A DNA stretch of 64,000 bases from Sphingomonas kyeonggiensis (GCF_030812785.1 NZ_JAUSTJ010000002.1:62001-126000); one strand, 5' to 3'; shown: positions 47,291 to 57,378, counted from the first letter of the stretch. Translations and numbers: made by a program. The notes: a model not told the origin generated them from the sequence alone.

Positions 47291-47659
47291 ATGATCCAGA
47301 TGCAGTCCAATCTCGACGTCGCAGACAACAGCGGCGCGAAGCGGGTGCAGTGCATCAAGGTGCTGGGCGGATCGAAGCGTCGCTTCGCCTCCGTGGGCGA
47401 CGTCATCGTCGTCAGCATCAAGGAAGCTGCTCCCCGCGGCAAGGTGAAGAAGGGTGACGTGCACCGTGCCGTCATCGTCCGCACCGCCAAGGACGTCCGC
47501 CGCGCCGATGGCTCGGTCATTCGCTTCGACGGCAACGCTGCCGTCCTGGTCAACAAGAACGAGGAGCCGATCGGCACCCGTATCTTTGGCCCGGTGGTCC
47601 GCGAGCTGCGCTCGAAGGGCTTCATGAAGATCATTTCGCTCGCCCCCGAGGTGCTGTGA
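47291..47659 (+). CDS. rplN: Ribosomal protein L14
   Basis: A 122-residue L14 ([46 protein letters not shown]), forming bridges to the 30S subunit. First gene of the spc part. TGATG overlap with rplX. Confidence 0.98.
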   Translation: MIQMQSNLDVADNSGAKRVQCIKVLGGSKRRFASVGDVIVVSIKEAAPRGKVKKGDVHRAVIVRTAKDVRRADGSVIRFDGNAAVLVNKNEEPIGTRIFGPVVRELRSKGFMKIISLAPEVL

Positions 47660-47976
47660 TGGCTGCTGCCAAGATCAAGAAGGGCGACCAGGTCATCGTC
47701 CTGTCCGGCAAGGACAAGGGCCGGACCGGTGAAGTCGTCAAGTCGCTGCCCAAGGACGGCAAGGTCGTCGTTTCGGGCATCAACGTCGCCGTGCGTCACC
47801 GCAAGCCGAGCCAGACCAACCCGCAGGGTGGCCTGGAGCGTTCGGAAGCGCCGCTGGCGATCTCCAAGGTCGCGCACGTGACCAAGGACGGCAAGCCGAC
47901 CCGCGTCCGCTTCGAGGAGCGCGACGGCAAGAAGGTCCGTGTCGCCGTCAAGACCGGGGAGGTCATCAATGGCTGA
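47659..47976 (+). CDS. rplX: Ribosomal protein L24
   Basis: A 105-residue L24 starting at ATG 47659. KOW motif in [40 protein letters not shown]; it starts 50S assembly. It overlaps rplE by 8 bp. Confidence 0.97.
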   Translation: MAAAKIKKGDQVIVLSGKDKGRTGEVVKSLPKDGKVVVSGINVAVRHRKPSQTNPQGGLERSEAPLAISKVAHVTKDGKPTRVRFEERDGKKVRVAVKTGEVING

Positions 47977-48550
47977 TTCCTACACGCCGCGCATGCGCAA
48001 GCTCTATGACGAGACCATCGCCAAGGCGATGACCGAGAAGTTCGGTTACAAGAACGTCATGGAAGTGCCGAAGATCGAGAAGATCGTGCTCAACATGGGC
48101 GTCGGCGAGGCTACCCAGGACAAGAAGAAGGTCGAGCAGGCCGCTTCTGAAATGGAGCTGATCGCGGGCCAGAAGCCGGTGATCACCAAGGCGAAGAAGT
48201 CGATCGCGCAGTTCAAGCTGCGCGAGGGCATGCCGATCGGCGCGAAGGTCACCCTTCGCCGCGAGCGCATGTACGAGTTCCTCGACCGCTTCATCACGAT
48301 CGCGCTGCCGCGCGTTCGCGACTTTCGTGGCCTCAACCCGAAGTCGTTCGACGGCCGTGGCAACTATGCCTGCGGTCTCAAGGAGCAGCTGATCTTCCCG
48401 GAAATCAGCTACGATAAGGTCGACAAGATCCGCGGCATGGACGTGATCGTGACCACCACCGCGAAGACCGACGAGGAAGCTCGCGAGCTTCTCCGTCTCT
48501 TCGGTTTCCCGTTCCCGCAGGATGCGGACGGCGAAGCCAAGGCCGCGTAA
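47969..48550 (+). CDS. rplE: Ribosomal protein L5
   Basis: A 193-residue L5 starting at ATG 47969 ([48 protein letters not shown]), which binds 5S rRNA and the P-site tRNA. The start within the end of rplX is supported by the L5 homology. Confidence 0.97.
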   Translation: MADSYTPRMRKLYDETIAKAMTEKFGYKNVMEVPKIEKIVLNMGVGEATQDKKKVEQAASEMELIAGQKPVITKAKKSIAQFKLREGMPIGAKVTLRRERMYEFLDRFITIALPRVRDFRGLNPKSFDGRGNYACGLKEQLIFPEISYDKVDKIRGMDVIVTTTAKTDEEARELLRLFGFPFPQDADGEAKAA

Positions 48551-48569
48551 AGGAAAGAGAACTTAAGTC

Positions 48570-48875
48570 ATGGCGAAACTGAGTTCCGTGAACAAGAACG
48601 AGCGTCGCAAGCTGCTGGTGAAGAAGTACGCCGGCAAGTATGCGAAGCTCAAGGCGATCGCGAATGACGAGAGCCTCGATGAGACCGAGCGTCTCATCGC
48701 GCGTCTCAAGATGGCCGAGCTGCCGCGCAACGGCAACCCGACCCGCATTCGCAACCGGTGCGAGCTCACCGGCCGCCCCCGCGGTTACTACCGCAAGTTC
48801 CGTCTCGCTCGTGTGATGCTGCGTGATCTGGCCAACAAGGGCCTCATCCCCGGCGTCACCAAGTCGAGCTGGTAA
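48570..48875 (+). CDS. rpsN: Ribosomal protein S14 (zinc-free type)
   Basis: A 101-residue S14 ([30 protein letters not shown] ... [41 protein letters not shown]). It has a single Cys rather than the two CxxC pairs of the short zinc form, so this is the long C-minus type. Confidence 0.97.
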   Translation: MAKLSSVNKNERRKLLVKKYAGKYAKLKAIANDESLDETERLIARLKMAELPRNGNPTRIRNRCELTGRPRGYYRKFRLARVMLRDLANKGLIPGVTKSSW

Positions 48876-48886
48876 GGATCACGAAG

Positions 48887-49282
48887 ATGGCAGTGACCGA
48901 TCCCCTGGGTGATATGCTCACCCGCATCCGCAACGGCCAGCGCGCCCGCAAGGACTCCGTCCTTACGCCGGCGAGCAAGCTGCGTGCGCGCGTTCTCGAT
49001 GTGCTCCAGCGCGAAGGCTACATCCGTGGCTACAGCGAAGAGCAGATGGGCCCCGCCGCGGGCATCCGCATCGAGCTGAAGTATTTCGAGGGCCAGCCGG
49101 CGATCAAGCACGTCGCGCGCATCTCGAAGCCGGGCCGCCGCGTCTACTCGGGCAGCCAGGAGCTTCCCCGCGTGCGCAACGGCCTCGGCATCACGATCGT
49201 CTCGACGCCGCGTGGCGTTCTCTCGGACGCGGAAGCGCGCGAGCAGAACGTTGGTGGCGAAGTGCTGGCGGAGGTGTTCTGA
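48887..49282 (+). CDS. rpsH: Ribosomal protein S8
   Basis: A 131-residue S8 ([46 protein letters not shown] ... [33 protein letters not shown]). In E. coli S8 represses the spc operon by binding near rplE. Overlaps rplF by one base. Confidence 0.98.
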   Translation: MAVTDPLGDMLTRIRNGQRARKDSVLTPASKLRARVLDVLQREGYIRGYSEEQMGPAAGIRIELKYFEGQPAIKHVARISKPGRRVYSGSQELPRVRNGLGITIVSTPRGVLSDAEAREQNVGGEVLAEVF

Positions 49283-49815
49283 TGAGCCGCATCGGTAAGA
49301 AGCCGGTTCTCGTCCCTGCGGGCGTGACCGCGACTGTCGACGGCGATCAGGTTTCGGTGAAGGGCCCGAAGGGCACCCTCTCGATCCCGAAGGCCGATCT
49401 GATCAGCTACGAGCTCGTCGAAGGCGGCATCTCGGTGCAGCCGGCGAACGACACCAAGCGCGCCCGTGCCTTCTGGGGCATGCAGCGTACCCTGGTGCAG
49501 AACCTGGTGACCGGCGTGACCACCGGCTTCTCGAAGAAGCTGCTGATCACCGGCGTCGGCTACCGTGCGGCTGCGCAGGGCAAGGTGCTCAAGCTCCAGC
49601 TCGGCTATTCGCACGACGTCAACATCGACGTGCCGGAAGGCATCGAGATCAAGACCCCGGATCAGACCACTGTCGAGATCTCGGGCATCGACAAGCAGAA
49701 GGTCGGCCAGATTGCGGCCGAGATTCGCCGCTGGCGCAAGCCCGAGCCGTACAAGGGCAAGGGCATCAAGTACGACGGCGAGTTCATCTTCCGTAAGGAA
49801 GGGAAGAAGAAGTGA
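49282..49815 (+). CDS. rplF: Ribosomal protein L6
   Basis: A 177-residue L6 ([35 protein letters not shown] ... [19 protein letters not shown]) at the base of the L7/L12 stalk. GTGA overlap with rplR. Confidence 0.98.
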   Translation: MSRIGKKPVLVPAGVTATVDGDQVSVKGPKGTLSIPKADLISYELVEGGISVQPANDTKRARAFWGMQRTLVQNLVTGVTTGFSKKLLITGVGYRAAAQGKVLKLQLGYSHDVNIDVPEGIEIKTPDQTTVEISGIDKQKVGQIAAEIRRWRKPEPYKGKGIKYDGEFIFRKEGKKK

Positions 49816-50174
49816 TCAGCACCAAGGGTCTCTCGCTTTTCGCGAAGCGTCGTCGCCGCAACCGTACTGCGCTTCGTGCGCGTGCCGGTGGTCGTCCGCG
49901 TCTTTCGATCCATCGCTCGGGCAAGCACATCTATGCCCAGGTGATCGACGATGCCGCCGGCAAGACCGTTGCCGCGGCTTCCACCCTCGACAAGGACGTG
50001 CGTGGCAAGACCGGCGCGACCATCGAGGCCGCCCAGGACGTCGGCAAGCGTGTTGCCGAGGCCGCCAAGGCCGCCGGCATCACCCAGGTCGTGTTCGACC
50101 GCGGTGGCTTCCTCTATCATGGCCGCGTCAAGGCGCTGGCCGATGCCGCTCGTGAGAGCGGGCTGGAGTTCTGA
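49812..50174 (+). CDS. rplR: Ribosomal protein L18
   Basis: A 120-residue L18 starting with GTG 49812 ([36 protein letters not shown]), one of the 5S rRNA-binding proteins. Two bases before rpsE. Confidence 0.97.
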   Translation: MISTKGLSLFAKRRRRNRTALRARAGGRPRLSIHRSGKHIYAQVIDDAAGKTVAAASTLDKDVRGKTGATIEAAQDVGKRVAEAAKAAGITQVVFDRGGFLYHGRVKALADAARESGLEF

Positions 50175-50176
50175 GA

Positions 50177-50908
50177 ATGGCTGACGAAAACAACCAGGCG
50201 CCCGCAGAGGGCGCGGGCTTCGAAGCCCAGGACGCCGGCGCTCCCCAGGAGCAGCAGGGTCGTGGCCGCGGCCGTGGCCGTGGCGGCCCGGGCGGCGGTG
50301 GCGATCGTGGCCGTGGCGGCCGTGACGGCAACCGCGGTCGTCGCGACGACCGTCGTGGCCAGAACGCCGAGGACGGTGGCGAGGAGCTGATCGAGAAGCT
50401 GGTCCACATCAACCGCGTCTCGAAGACGGTGAAGGGCGGCAAGCGCTTCGGCTTCGCGGCGCTGGTCGTCGTGGGCGACGGCAAGGGCCGTGTCGGCTTC
50501 GGTCATGGCAAGGCGCGCGAAGTGCCGGAAGCCATCTCGAAGGCGACCGCTTCGGCGAAGAAGAAGATGCTGCGCGTTCCGCTCAAGGAAGGCCGCACGC
50601 TGCACCATGACGGTGCTGGCCACTTCGGTGCCGGCCGCGTCTATGTGCGCTCGGCGCCGCAGGGTACCGGCATCATCGCCGGCGGTCCGATGCGCGCCGT
50701 CTTCGAATCGCTCGGGGTGGCCGATGTGGTGACCAAGTCGGTCGGCACTTCGAATCCCTACAACATGATCCGCGCCACCTTCGAAGCGCTCGGCGAGCAG
50801 ACCTCGCCGAAGAGCGTTGCGCAGCGCCGCGGCAAGAAGATCGCCGACCTGCTCGGCCGCGGCGGTTCGCAGACCGCCGAGGCGGACGCTGCGGCTATCG
50901 CGGAGTAA
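50177..50908 (+). CDS. rpsE: Ribosomal protein S5 with RG-rich N-terminal extension
   Basis: A 243-residue S5. The usual body begins near residue 70 ([24 protein letters not shown]) with the double-stranded RNA-binding and C-terminal domains. It is preceded by about 60 extra residues: an acidic start ([21 protein letters not shown]), then a run of Arg-Gly repeats ([20 protein letters not shown]) ending in RNRGRR-like Arg clusters. Such RG/RGG tracts bind RNA in other proteins. The nucleotide sequence in the tract is strongly repetitive (CGTGGCCG units). Confidence 0.96.
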   Translation: MADENNQAPAEGAGFEAQDAGAPQEQQGRGRGRGRGGPGGGGDRGRGGRDGNRGRRDDRRGQNAEDGGEELIEKLVHINRVSKTVKGGKRFGFAALVVVGDGKGRVGFGHGKAREVPEAISKATASAKKKMLRVPLKEGRTLHHDGAGHFGAGRVYVRSAPQGTGIIAGGPMRAVFESLGVADVVTKSVGTSNPYNMIRATFEALGEQTSPKSVAQRRGKKIADLLGRGGSQTAEADAAAIAE

Positions 50909-50914
50909 TCGATC

Positions 50915-51094
50915 ATGGCGAAGATCAAGATCCAGCAGATCGGTTCGCCGATCCGCCGCACCAAGGATCAGCGCGCGACGCTGATCGGCCTGGGCCTCAA
51001 CAAGATGCACAAGGTCTCGGAGCTCGAGGATACGCCCGAAGTTCGTGGCATGATCCGCAAGCTGCCGCACATGGTGAAGGTGCTCGAGGGCTAA
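50915..51094 (+). CDS. rpmD: Ribosomal protein L30
   Basis: A 59-residue L30 ([59 protein letters not shown]), short but full length for this protein. It follows rpsE by 6 bp. In most genomes rplO is next; here a terminator and an opposite-strand kinase gene intervene. Confidence 0.97.
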   Translation: MAKIKIQQIGSPIRRTKDQRATLIGLGLNKMHKVSELEDTPEVRGMIRKLPHMVKVLEG

Positions 51095-51118
51095 GGCCTT
51101 CGCCACCCGGCAAGATTG

Positions 51119-51156
51119 AGAAGGGGCGGCAGGCGACTGTCGCCCCTTTTCGTTTG
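51119..51156 (+). terminator. Rho-independent terminator after rpmD
   Basis: Stem AGGGGCG/CGCCCCT with an inner pairing GCAGGCGACTGT loop, followed by TTTTCGTTT. Ends the rpsJ/rplC-rpmD transcript. Confidence 0.85.
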
Positions 51157-51344
51157 AGCGGACGCTGACTGGCCAACCGGAACCGACTATCCTGAATAGC
51201 CATGGAGCTCGTCGAGATGGCGTGTCGAAGGACCTCCTCCGATACGGGGCTTCGACAGGCGTGGCCCTCCACTCAGGATGATCGGTGGGGGTGATGGTGG
51301 CGTGCGGACGATGCCGGCTCACGCCGAGCAGCAGGGCACAAGCC

Positions 51345-53042
51345 TCACGCCGCAGCGCGCAGCGTGGGATCGCGGGGCACGGTGAAGCTCACCATTGCGC
51401 CGCGGGAAAGATTCTCGGCCTTCAGCTCGCCGCCATGCACGTCGATGATGCTGCGGCAGATCGACAGCCCAATGCCCAGGCCCTGCGCGGCCTTGGTCGA
51501 GATGAAGGGCATGTTGAACTTGTCGAACACCGCATCGGGGATGCCGGGACCCGTGTCCTCCACGCTGATGCGCAGGAAATCCTCCGAGGCGACCGCGCAG
51601 GTGATGCGGATCGCGCGCCGCTCGGGCGGAAGCGCCGCCATTGCGTCCTCGGCATTGCGGATCAGGTTGACCAGCACCTGCTGGATCTGGATCCGGTCGA
51701 TCAGCGCTTGGGCGGGCGGCTGCATGCCGGAATAGGTGATCCGCGCGGAAGGGGCGACCTTGGCGCCGCGCGCCAGCTCGATCGCATCGTGGATGACATC
51801 GTCTATAGGCTCGATGCGCAGGTCGGCGTCCCCCTTTGCCAGATAGTCGCGGATCCGCCGGATGATGTCGCCCGCGCGCGAGATCTGGCCGCGCGCCTGG
51901 CGGATCTGCAGCTGCACCGCCTCGCGGTCGCCATCGCCGTCGCGCTTCAGCATGAGCTCGCTGACCGAGAGGAAGTTCGACGCGGCTGCCAGGGGCTGGT
52001 TGAGCTCGTGCGCCAGGCCGCCGGCCATCTCGCTGAGCGACGACACCCGCGCGCTATGGGCGAACTCGTCGCGGATCACGTCGAATCGGTGCTGTGCCTG
52101 TTGCTGCTTGTCGACGTGGCGGAAATAGAGCGCGAGCAGGGCGCCGACCATCAGGGTCAGCGCGGATGCCAGCACCAGGAACCAGCGCGCCCGCTGACGC
52201 GCCGGCCCTAAGATGTCGCTCTCGCCGATGCCGGAGGTGACGAAGATAGGATAGTTGTCCAACCGCTGGTGGCTGAACAGGCGGCGCTTGCCGTCGATCG
52301 CGCTCGGCCCCCAATATTCCCCATTGGGATCAGCCTGCTGGCGCTGCATCACCAGCGTATCCTTGAGGTCCTGCCCCCAGCTCACCGTCTGCCCTTCGCG
52401 CCGGGCCAGCGTCATGCCGCGCAGCGAGATGATCGAGATCAGGTCTTCGGGCCGATAATGCAGGCCGGCGTTGAAATCGACGAATCGACCGGTCGGGATA
52501 TCCACTGCCACCGCGCCGGCGAAATCGCCGCGGGCATCGCGCCAGGACCGGGCGATCAGCAGCACGGCTTCCTTCGATCCCTCCGGCTCGGTGGGGTTGG
52601 AGATCGCCCGTGCGACTCCGGGGGCGTCGTGCAGCTCGCGGAACACGCGCTTGTTGCGGACATTGACCGGGCCGCGCTGCTTGGTGGTGAAGAGGATGTG
52701 GCCGTCGCGGTCGGCGATCTCGGCGCCGGTGATCATCGGGCCGAAATAGCGGGGCAGGGTGATCAGTTGGGGCTTGCTGTGGTCTGCCTTGTCGACAAGG
52801 GCGCCATAGCGCTCGCCGAGATACTGCGTGGCGAGGTCGGCCACTTCGAGCGTGCGCCGCACATATTGCTCGAAGGCGACCACCCGGTCGCGATTCTCCC
52901 GCGATGCCGATCGCACGGCCAGGTTGTGGTCTTCCTGGATCTGCCAGATCACCGCGACCCAGGAGATGACGACGAAGAGCAGCGCTCCGGCCACGACGAT
53001 CCGTGCCGATGGCAGACGCAGGATGGCCAGGAGATTCTTCAT
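51345..53042 (-). CDS. DctB-like sensor histidine kinase, inserted in the spc operon
   Basis: A 565-residue protein starting at ATG 53042, on the strand opposite the ribosomal genes. It has one N-terminal transmembrane helix (RIVVAGALLFVVISWVAVIW), a large periplasmic dCache-like sensor with two PAS-like halves (about 40-285), a second helix (WFLVLASALTLMVGALLALYF), a coiled linker, the dimerisation His H345 in GGLAHELNQPLAAASN, and an ATPase domain (LVNLIRNAEDAM, DTGPGIPD, GLGIGLSICRSIID). The layout matches DctB, which senses C4-dicarboxylates, but the ligand is not certain. There is no response-regulator gene beside it. Confidence 0.9.
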   Translation of the reverse strand: MKNLLAILRLPSARIVVAGALLFVVISWVAVIWQIQEDHNLAVRSASRENRDRVVAFEQYVRRTLEVADLATQYLGERYGALVDKADHSKPQLITLPRYFGPMITGAEIADRDGHILFTTKQRGPVNVRNKRVFRELHDAPGVARAISNPTEPEGSKEAVLLIARSWRDARGDFAGAVAVDIPTGRFVDFNAGLHYRPEDLISIISLRGMTLARREGQTVSWGQDLKDTLVMQRQQADPNGEYWGPSAIDGKRRLFSHQRLDNYPIFVTSGIGESDILGPARQRARWFLVLASALTLMVGALLALYFRHVDKQQQAQHRFDVIRDEFAHSARVSSLSEMAGGLAHELNQPLAAASNFLSVSELMLKRDGDGDREAVQLQIRQARGQISRAGDIIRRIRDYLAKGDADLRIEPIDDVIHDAIELARGAKVAPSARITYSGMQPPAQALIDRIQIQQVLVNLIRNAEDAMAALPPERRAIRITCAVASEDFLRISVEDTGPGIPDAVFDKFNMPFISTKAAQGLGIGLSICRSIIDVHGGELKAENLSRGAMVSFTVPRDPTLRAAA

Positions 53043-53149
53043 CGCCCCCTTGTGCCTCCGCCGAGGGAAGGGCGACAAGTTCGATCTTATACGAATGGCG
53101 GCGCGAGTGCCGGCCCGGGCGCGAGGCCGTGGCGGCAGCGAAAACGGGG

Positions 53150-53178
53150 GTGACAAAGCCTGCTCGCGACGCTATGGG
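53150..53178 (+). promoter_or_regulatory. Sigma-70 promoter of rplO-secY-adk
   Basis: GTGACA (53150-53155), 17-bp spacer, TATGGG (53173-53178), followed by CCCCGC. About 50 bp before the rplO ATG. Confidence 0.65.
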
Positions 53179-53228
53179 CCCCGCTTCCTTTTCCATCAGC
53201 GCGACAAAAGCGAAAGCGAGTGCATAGT

Positions 53229-53780
53229 ATGAAGCTCAACGATCTCCGCGATAACAATGGTGCCCGCAAGAGCCGCGTCCGTGTCGGCCGCGGTATCGGT
53301 TCGGGCCTGGGCAAGACCGCTGGCCGCGGCCAGAAGGGTCAGAAGAGCCGCGAAGGCGTCTCGATCAAGGGCTTCGAGGGCGGCCAGATGCCGCTCCACA
53401 TGCGCATCCCGAAGCGCGGCTTCAACAACATCTTCGCCAAGGACTATGCCGAGGTGAACCTGGGCGCGATCCAGAAGGCGGTCGATTCGGGCAAGCTGAC
53501 CGCGACCGACATCACCCAGGCCGAGCTGAACGCGGCGGGCCTGACCCGCGGCGGCAAGGACGGCGTGCGCGTGCTCGGCAAGGGCGAGTTCTCGGCCAAG
53601 CTGAACTTCACCGTCGCCGGCGTGTCGAAGTCGGCTCGCGAGGCGATCGAGAAGGCCGGTGGCAGCGTGACGATCCCCGAGATCGTGCCGGCTGCCGAGA
53701 AGGCCAAGGCCAAGCACCGCGTCGTCCAGAAGGCGCGTGCGGCCGACAAGGAAGCCAAGAAGGCCGCCGCCAAGGCGTGA
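53229..53780 (+). CDS. rplO: Ribosomal protein L15
   Basis: A 183-residue L15 starting at ATG 53229 ([41 protein letters not shown]). It is longer than the E. coli protein (144 residues) because of a Lys/Ala-rich C-terminal tail ([29 protein letters not shown]). It has its own promoter because the kinase gene separates it from rpmD. Confidence 0.97.
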   Translation: MKLNDLRDNNGARKSRVRVGRGIGSGLGKTAGRGQKGQKSREGVSIKGFEGGQMPLHMRIPKRGFNNIFAKDYAEVNLGAIQKAVDSGKLTATDITQAELNAAGLTRGGKDGVRVLGKGEFSAKLNFTVAGVSKSAREAIEKAGGSVTIPEIVPAAEKAKAKHRVVQKARAADKEAKKAAAKA

Positions 53781-53860
53781 CCATGCCGGTCCCCGGCCTC
53801 GCGCCGGGGCAAGCATGACGCCGTTCGGCGACTTGTCCCCAGCGTCTCGCCGGGGACAGA

Positions 53861-53888
53861 TTGCCCTAAGGGTTGGACACCCTATATG
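53861..53888 (+). promoter_or_regulatory. Possible promoter of secY
   Basis: TTGCCC (53861-53866), 16-bp spacer, TATATG (53883-53888), 58 bp before secY. A palindromic CCCCGGC/GCCGGGG stretch (about 53790-53858) lies between rplO and this site. Confidence 0.45.
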
Positions 53889-53945
53889 AACGGCGGGGGG
53901 CGGAGACGCTCATCCGCCGTTTCTGTTTCCGGGACCTAATACGAC

Positions 53946-55307
53946 ATGGCCTCCGCCTCCGATCAACTTGCTTCCAGCATCAACCTGGCGAAGTTCGCCA
54001 AGGCTACCGATCTCAAGAAGCGCCTGTGGTTCACCCTCGGCGCACTGATCGTCTTCCGCATGCTGAGCTACGTGCCGCTTCCGGGCGTCGACCCCACCCA
54101 GCTGAACCTGCTCGCGCAGCAGACCCAGGGCGGCGTGCTCGATTTCTTCAACAACTTCACCGGCGGCGCGCTCAACCGCATGTCGATCGTCGCGCTCGGC
54201 GTGATGCCCTACATCACCGCCTCGATCGTGGTGCAGCTGGCGACCTCGCTGTCGCCGACGCTGAACGCGATCAAGAAGGAGGGCGAGAGCGGCCGCAAGC
54301 GCCTCAACCAGTACACCCGCTACGGCACGGTGGCGCTGACCGCGGTGCAGGGATACTTCATCGCCGTCGGTCTCGAGACCTTCGGCGCCAGCCAGGGCCT
54401 GCAGCCCGTGGTGGAGCCCGGCATGATCTTCCGCATCGGCGCGGTGATCTCCCTGATCGGCGGCACCATGTTCCTGATGTGGATCGGTGAGCAGATCACC
54501 AATCGCGGCATCGGCAACGGCATCTCGCTGATCATCATGGCGGGCATCGTCGCCCGCCTGCCCACCACGCTCGTCCAGCTGTTCGAGAGCGGCCGCACCG
54601 GCTCGATCGATCCGCTGCGCCTGATCATCATCATCGTCGGCGTGGCCGCGCTGGTGCTGTTCATCTGCTTCATGGAGCGTGCCCAGCGGCGCATCCTGAT
54701 CCAGTATCCGAAGCGCCAGACCGCGCGCGGCGTGCAGGCTGAGCGCAGCCACCTGCCGCTCAAGCTCAACACCGCCGGCGTGATCCCGCCGATCTTCGCT
54801 TCGTCGCTGCTGCTGCTGCCGCTGACGGTCACCCAGTTCGCCGGCAACATGACCGCGGGCGAGAACTGGTACAGCGACCTGATCATCAACCTGAACACGT
54901 GGCTGCGTCACGGTTCGCCGATCTACATGGCGCTCTACGGCTTCGGCATCATCTTCTTCTCCTTCTTCTACACCGCCGTGGTGTTCAATCCGGAGGAGAC
55001 CGCCGAGAACCTCAAGCGCTATGGCGGGTTCATCCCGGGCATCCGTCCGGGCAAGAACACCGAGCTGTACTTCGACTACGTGCTCACCCGCATCACCGTG
55101 ATCGGCGCTGCCTATCTGACGGTCATCTGCCTCGTTCCCGAAGCGGTGTTCTCGTCGATGAGCATTCCGTTCCTGATGGGCGGCACCAGCCTGCTCATCG
55201 TCGTCAACGTGACGATGGACACGGTGACGCAGATCCAGTCGCATTTGCTGGCGCACCAGTATGGCGATCTGATCAAGAAGGCGAAGCTGAAGGGTCGCGC
55301 GCGTTAA
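53946..55307 (+). CDS. secY: Protein translocase subunit SecY
   Basis: A 453-residue membrane protein with ten transmembrane helices forming the export channel. Recognisable segments are LNLLAQQTQGGVLDFFNNFTGGALNRMSIVALGVMPYITASIVVQL (plug and TM2), RKRLNQYTRYGT, the cytoplasmic ribosome-binding loops IQYPKRQTARGVQAERSHLPLKLNTAGVIPPIF and YGGFIPGIRPGK. Length as expected. The ATG at 53946 follows the possible promoter. adk follows after 33 bp. Confidence 0.98.
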   Translation: MASASDQLASSINLAKFAKATDLKKRLWFTLGALIVFRMLSYVPLPGVDPTQLNLLAQQTQGGVLDFFNNFTGGALNRMSIVALGVMPYITASIVVQLATSLSPTLNAIKKEGESGRKRLNQYTRYGTVALTAVQGYFIAVGLETFGASQGLQPVVEPGMIFRIGAVISLIGGTMFLMWIGEQITNRGIGNGISLIIMAGIVARLPTTLVQLFESGRTGSIDPLRLIIIIVGVAALVLFICFMERAQRRILIQYPKRQTARGVQAERSHLPLKLNTAGVIPPIFASSLLLLPLTVTQFAGNMTAGENWYSDLIINLNTWLRHGSPIYMALYGFGIIFFSFFYTAVVFNPEETAENLKRYGGFIPGIRPGKNTELYFDYVLTRITVIGAAYLTVICLVPEAVFSSMSIPFLMGGTSLLIVVNVTMDTVTQIQSHLLAHQYGDLIKKAKLKGRAR

Positions 55308-55340
55308 GCGCGGCCCAGAGCCTAAGAGGGGACAGGCTTA

Positions 55341-55994
55341 GTGAACATCATCCTGTTGGGCCCGCCGGGAGCCGGCAAGGGCACCCAGGCCAAGCGTCTC
55401 GAGCAAGAGCGGGGCATGGTCCAGCTCTCGACGGGCGACATGCTGCGCGCCGCGGTGAAGGCGGGAACGCCCACGGGCATCCAGGCCAAGGCCGTGATGG
55501 ATGCCGGCGAACTGGTCTCGGACGCGATCGTCTCGGGGATCATCGGCGAGCGGCTGGACATGGAAGACACGCTGAAGGGCGCGATCTTCGACGGCTATCC
55601 GCGCACCGCCGCCCAGGCCGAATCGCTCGACACGCTGCTGAGCGAGCGCGGCCGCCAGCTCGACTTCGTGATCGAGCTCGAAGTGAACGAGGATGCGCTG
55701 GTCGAGCGCGTCGAGGGTCGTTTCACCTGCGCGAACTGCGGTGAGGGCTATCACGACAAGTTCAAGCTGCCCAAGGTCGAGGGCACCTGCGACGTGTGCG
55801 GCCATCACGAGTTCAAGCGCCGTCCGGACGACAATGCCGAGACTGTGCGCACCCGCATGGCCGAATACCGCGCCAAGACCGCGCCGATCCTGCCCTTCTA
55901 CGAGGCCAAGGGCCTGGTGCGGAAGGTCGACGGCATGGCCGACATCGCCGAGGTCGGCGCGCAGATCGACGCGATCCTCGACGGCAAGGCGTGA
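55341..55994 (+). CDS. adk: Adenylate kinase
   Basis: A 217-residue enzyme starting with GTG 55341 (NIILLGPPGAGKGTQAKRL, P-loop). It converts ATP + AMP to 2 ADP. DGYPRTAAQAESL is the AMP-site motif. The LID is of the zinc type, with CANCG ... CDVCG (four Cys), followed by RRPDDNAETVRTRM. It ends the rplO-secY-adk transcript at a strong terminator; in other species rpsM follows directly. Confidence 0.97.
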   Translation: MNIILLGPPGAGKGTQAKRLEQERGMVQLSTGDMLRAAVKAGTPTGIQAKAVMDAGELVSDAIVSGIIGERLDMEDTLKGAIFDGYPRTAAQAESLDTLLSERGRQLDFVIELEVNEDALVERVEGRFTCANCGEGYHDKFKLPKVEGTCDVCGHHEFKRRPDDNAETVRTRMAEYRAKTAPILPFYEAKGLVRKVDGMADIAEVGAQIDAILDGKA

Positions 55995-56024
55995 GATACC
56001 CCTCCTTGTGAGGGACTGGATTTG

Positions 56025-56060
56025 GGAAAGGCCGGGCATGACGCCCGGCCTTTCCTGTTT
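56025..56060 (+). terminator. Rho-independent terminator after adk
   Basis: Perfect 13-bp stem GGAAAGGCCGGGC/GCCCGGCCTTTCC with loop ATGAC, then TGTTT. Confidence 0.88.
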
Positions 56061-56101
56061 CTGATGCCGGTGGGGCGAGCGTGAGCTGCCTTGACAGATA
56101 C

Positions 56102-56213
56102 TTCGTCACCCCGGCCTTGTTCCGGGGTCCACCGTGCCGCGCAGACCCGGCAAGCGCCTCCAGGGTCTGCCTTGCCTCCCGGTGGACCCCGGCACAAGGC
56201 CGGGGTGACGAAT
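56102..56213. repeat. Large palindromic repeat (CACCCCGGCC type)
   Basis: Left arm TTCGTCACCCCGGCCTTGT and CCGGGGTCCACCG; right arm CGGTGGACCCCGG and ACAAGGCCGGGGTGACGAA. The centre holds a smaller AGACCCGG/CAGGGTCT pairing. Same style as 61483-61565. Confidence 0.85.
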
Positions 56214-56358
56214 GGAATCCGGAGGGCATCCAACGCCAGCGTCTCCTTCGTAACGGTGCAAGTCATTGTAATATATTGTTGCTCTAACCCCTGCTTAAGC
56301 ACGGGGTGTGACGATCCCCCGGTCCGGCCATGCAGGCTGGGTGGGGGATTTTCGTTCG

Positions 56359-57378
56359 ATGCTGCCCAAGCGCGCATTGCTGAGAGCTGCCGGCCTAACC
56401 GGCCTGTCCGCGCTCGCTCGCCGCGCGACGGGCGGCCAGCTGCGCATCCTCTGCTATCACGGCCTCTGGCTCGCGCCTGGGGCGCCGTTCGGCAGCTGCC
56501 TGTTCATGACACCCGACATGTTCGCCGCCCGCATGGCGCGGCTCGCCCGCTCGGGCCTGCCGGTGCTGCCGCTCGGCGAGGCAGTCGAGCGGCTCGCCGC
56601 GGACCGGCTGCCACGCTCCGCGGTGGTGATCACGATCGACGATGGCTGGGCCTCGACCCACAGCCATATGCTGCCGGTGCTGGAAGCGCATCGCCTGCCC
56701 GCGACGCTCTATGCCACCACCTGGTATGCCGGCCGCGACCTGCCGGTGGTCAATGTCGCGGTCGACTATCTCATCGCGGCATCGGGGCGGGCAGGCGAGG
56801 ATCGCGGCGCCGTCATCCGCCGGATAGAGGCGCTGCCGGAAGGCGAGCGGCTCGCGGCGCTGCGCAGCTATGGCCGCGCGCTGGGCGTAGGCGAGGCATG
56901 GCTCGAGCGCCGCCAGTTCCACCTGATGCGCCCCGACGAGATCGCCGACGCCCATGCGCGCGGCCTCGACATCCAGCTCCACACGCATCGCCATATCGAC
57001 GTCTCCGGCCGCATCGGCCAGCTGGTGCCCGAGATCGAGGCCAACCGCGCGGCGATCCTGGCGGCAACCGGCGGGACGACACCGGAGCATTTCTGCTACC
57101 CGAGCGGCACCTTCCATCCGTCCGCACCGGCGCTGCTCGCTGCCAGCGGGGTGCGCTCGGCCACCCTGGTCAGCGAAGGCCTCAACCCGCCCACGGCGGA
57201 CCCCTATGCGCTGCGCCGCTTCGTCGATGGGCAGCATGTCTCGGCCAGCGCATTCCAGGCCTATCTCGACGGCACGCTCCATTACCTGTCGCTTGCCCGC
57301 AAGGCCGCCGAGCGGATCGAGGTCGCAGTGCCGCGCCGTGTCGCCGCTGCTTCTGGAATGCTGCTCTGCGCGCTATGA
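56359..57378 (+). CDS. Polysaccharide deacetylase (NodB-type)
   Basis: A 339-residue protein; ATG 56359 is preferred (GGGGGA about 9 bp before), although a GTG at 56308 would extend it. NodB homology: motif 1 VVITIDDGWASTHS, motif 2 LHTHRHID (metal His pair), motif 3 FCYPSGTFHP. Such enzymes remove N- or O-acetyl groups from sugars in peptidoglycan, chitin-like or exopolysaccharide chains. No clear export signal is visible; the N-terminus (LRAAGLTGLSAL) is weakly hydrophobic. It is followed 28 bp later by an SRPBCC gene. Confidence 0.85.
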   Translation: MLPKRALLRAAGLTGLSALARRATGGQLRILCYHGLWLAPGAPFGSCLFMTPDMFAARMARLARSGLPVLPLGEAVERLAADRLPRSAVVITIDDGWASTHSHMLPVLEAHRLPATLYATTWYAGRDLPVVNVAVDYLIAASGRAGEDRGAVIRRIEALPEGERLAALRSYGRALGVGEAWLERRQFHLMRPDEIADAHARGLDIQLHTHRHIDVSGRIGQLVPEIEANRAAILAATGGTTPEHFCYPSGTFHPSAPALLAASGVRSATLVSEGLNPPTADPYALRRFVDGQHVSASAFQAYLDGTLHYLSLARKAAERIEVAVPRRVAAASGMLLCAL

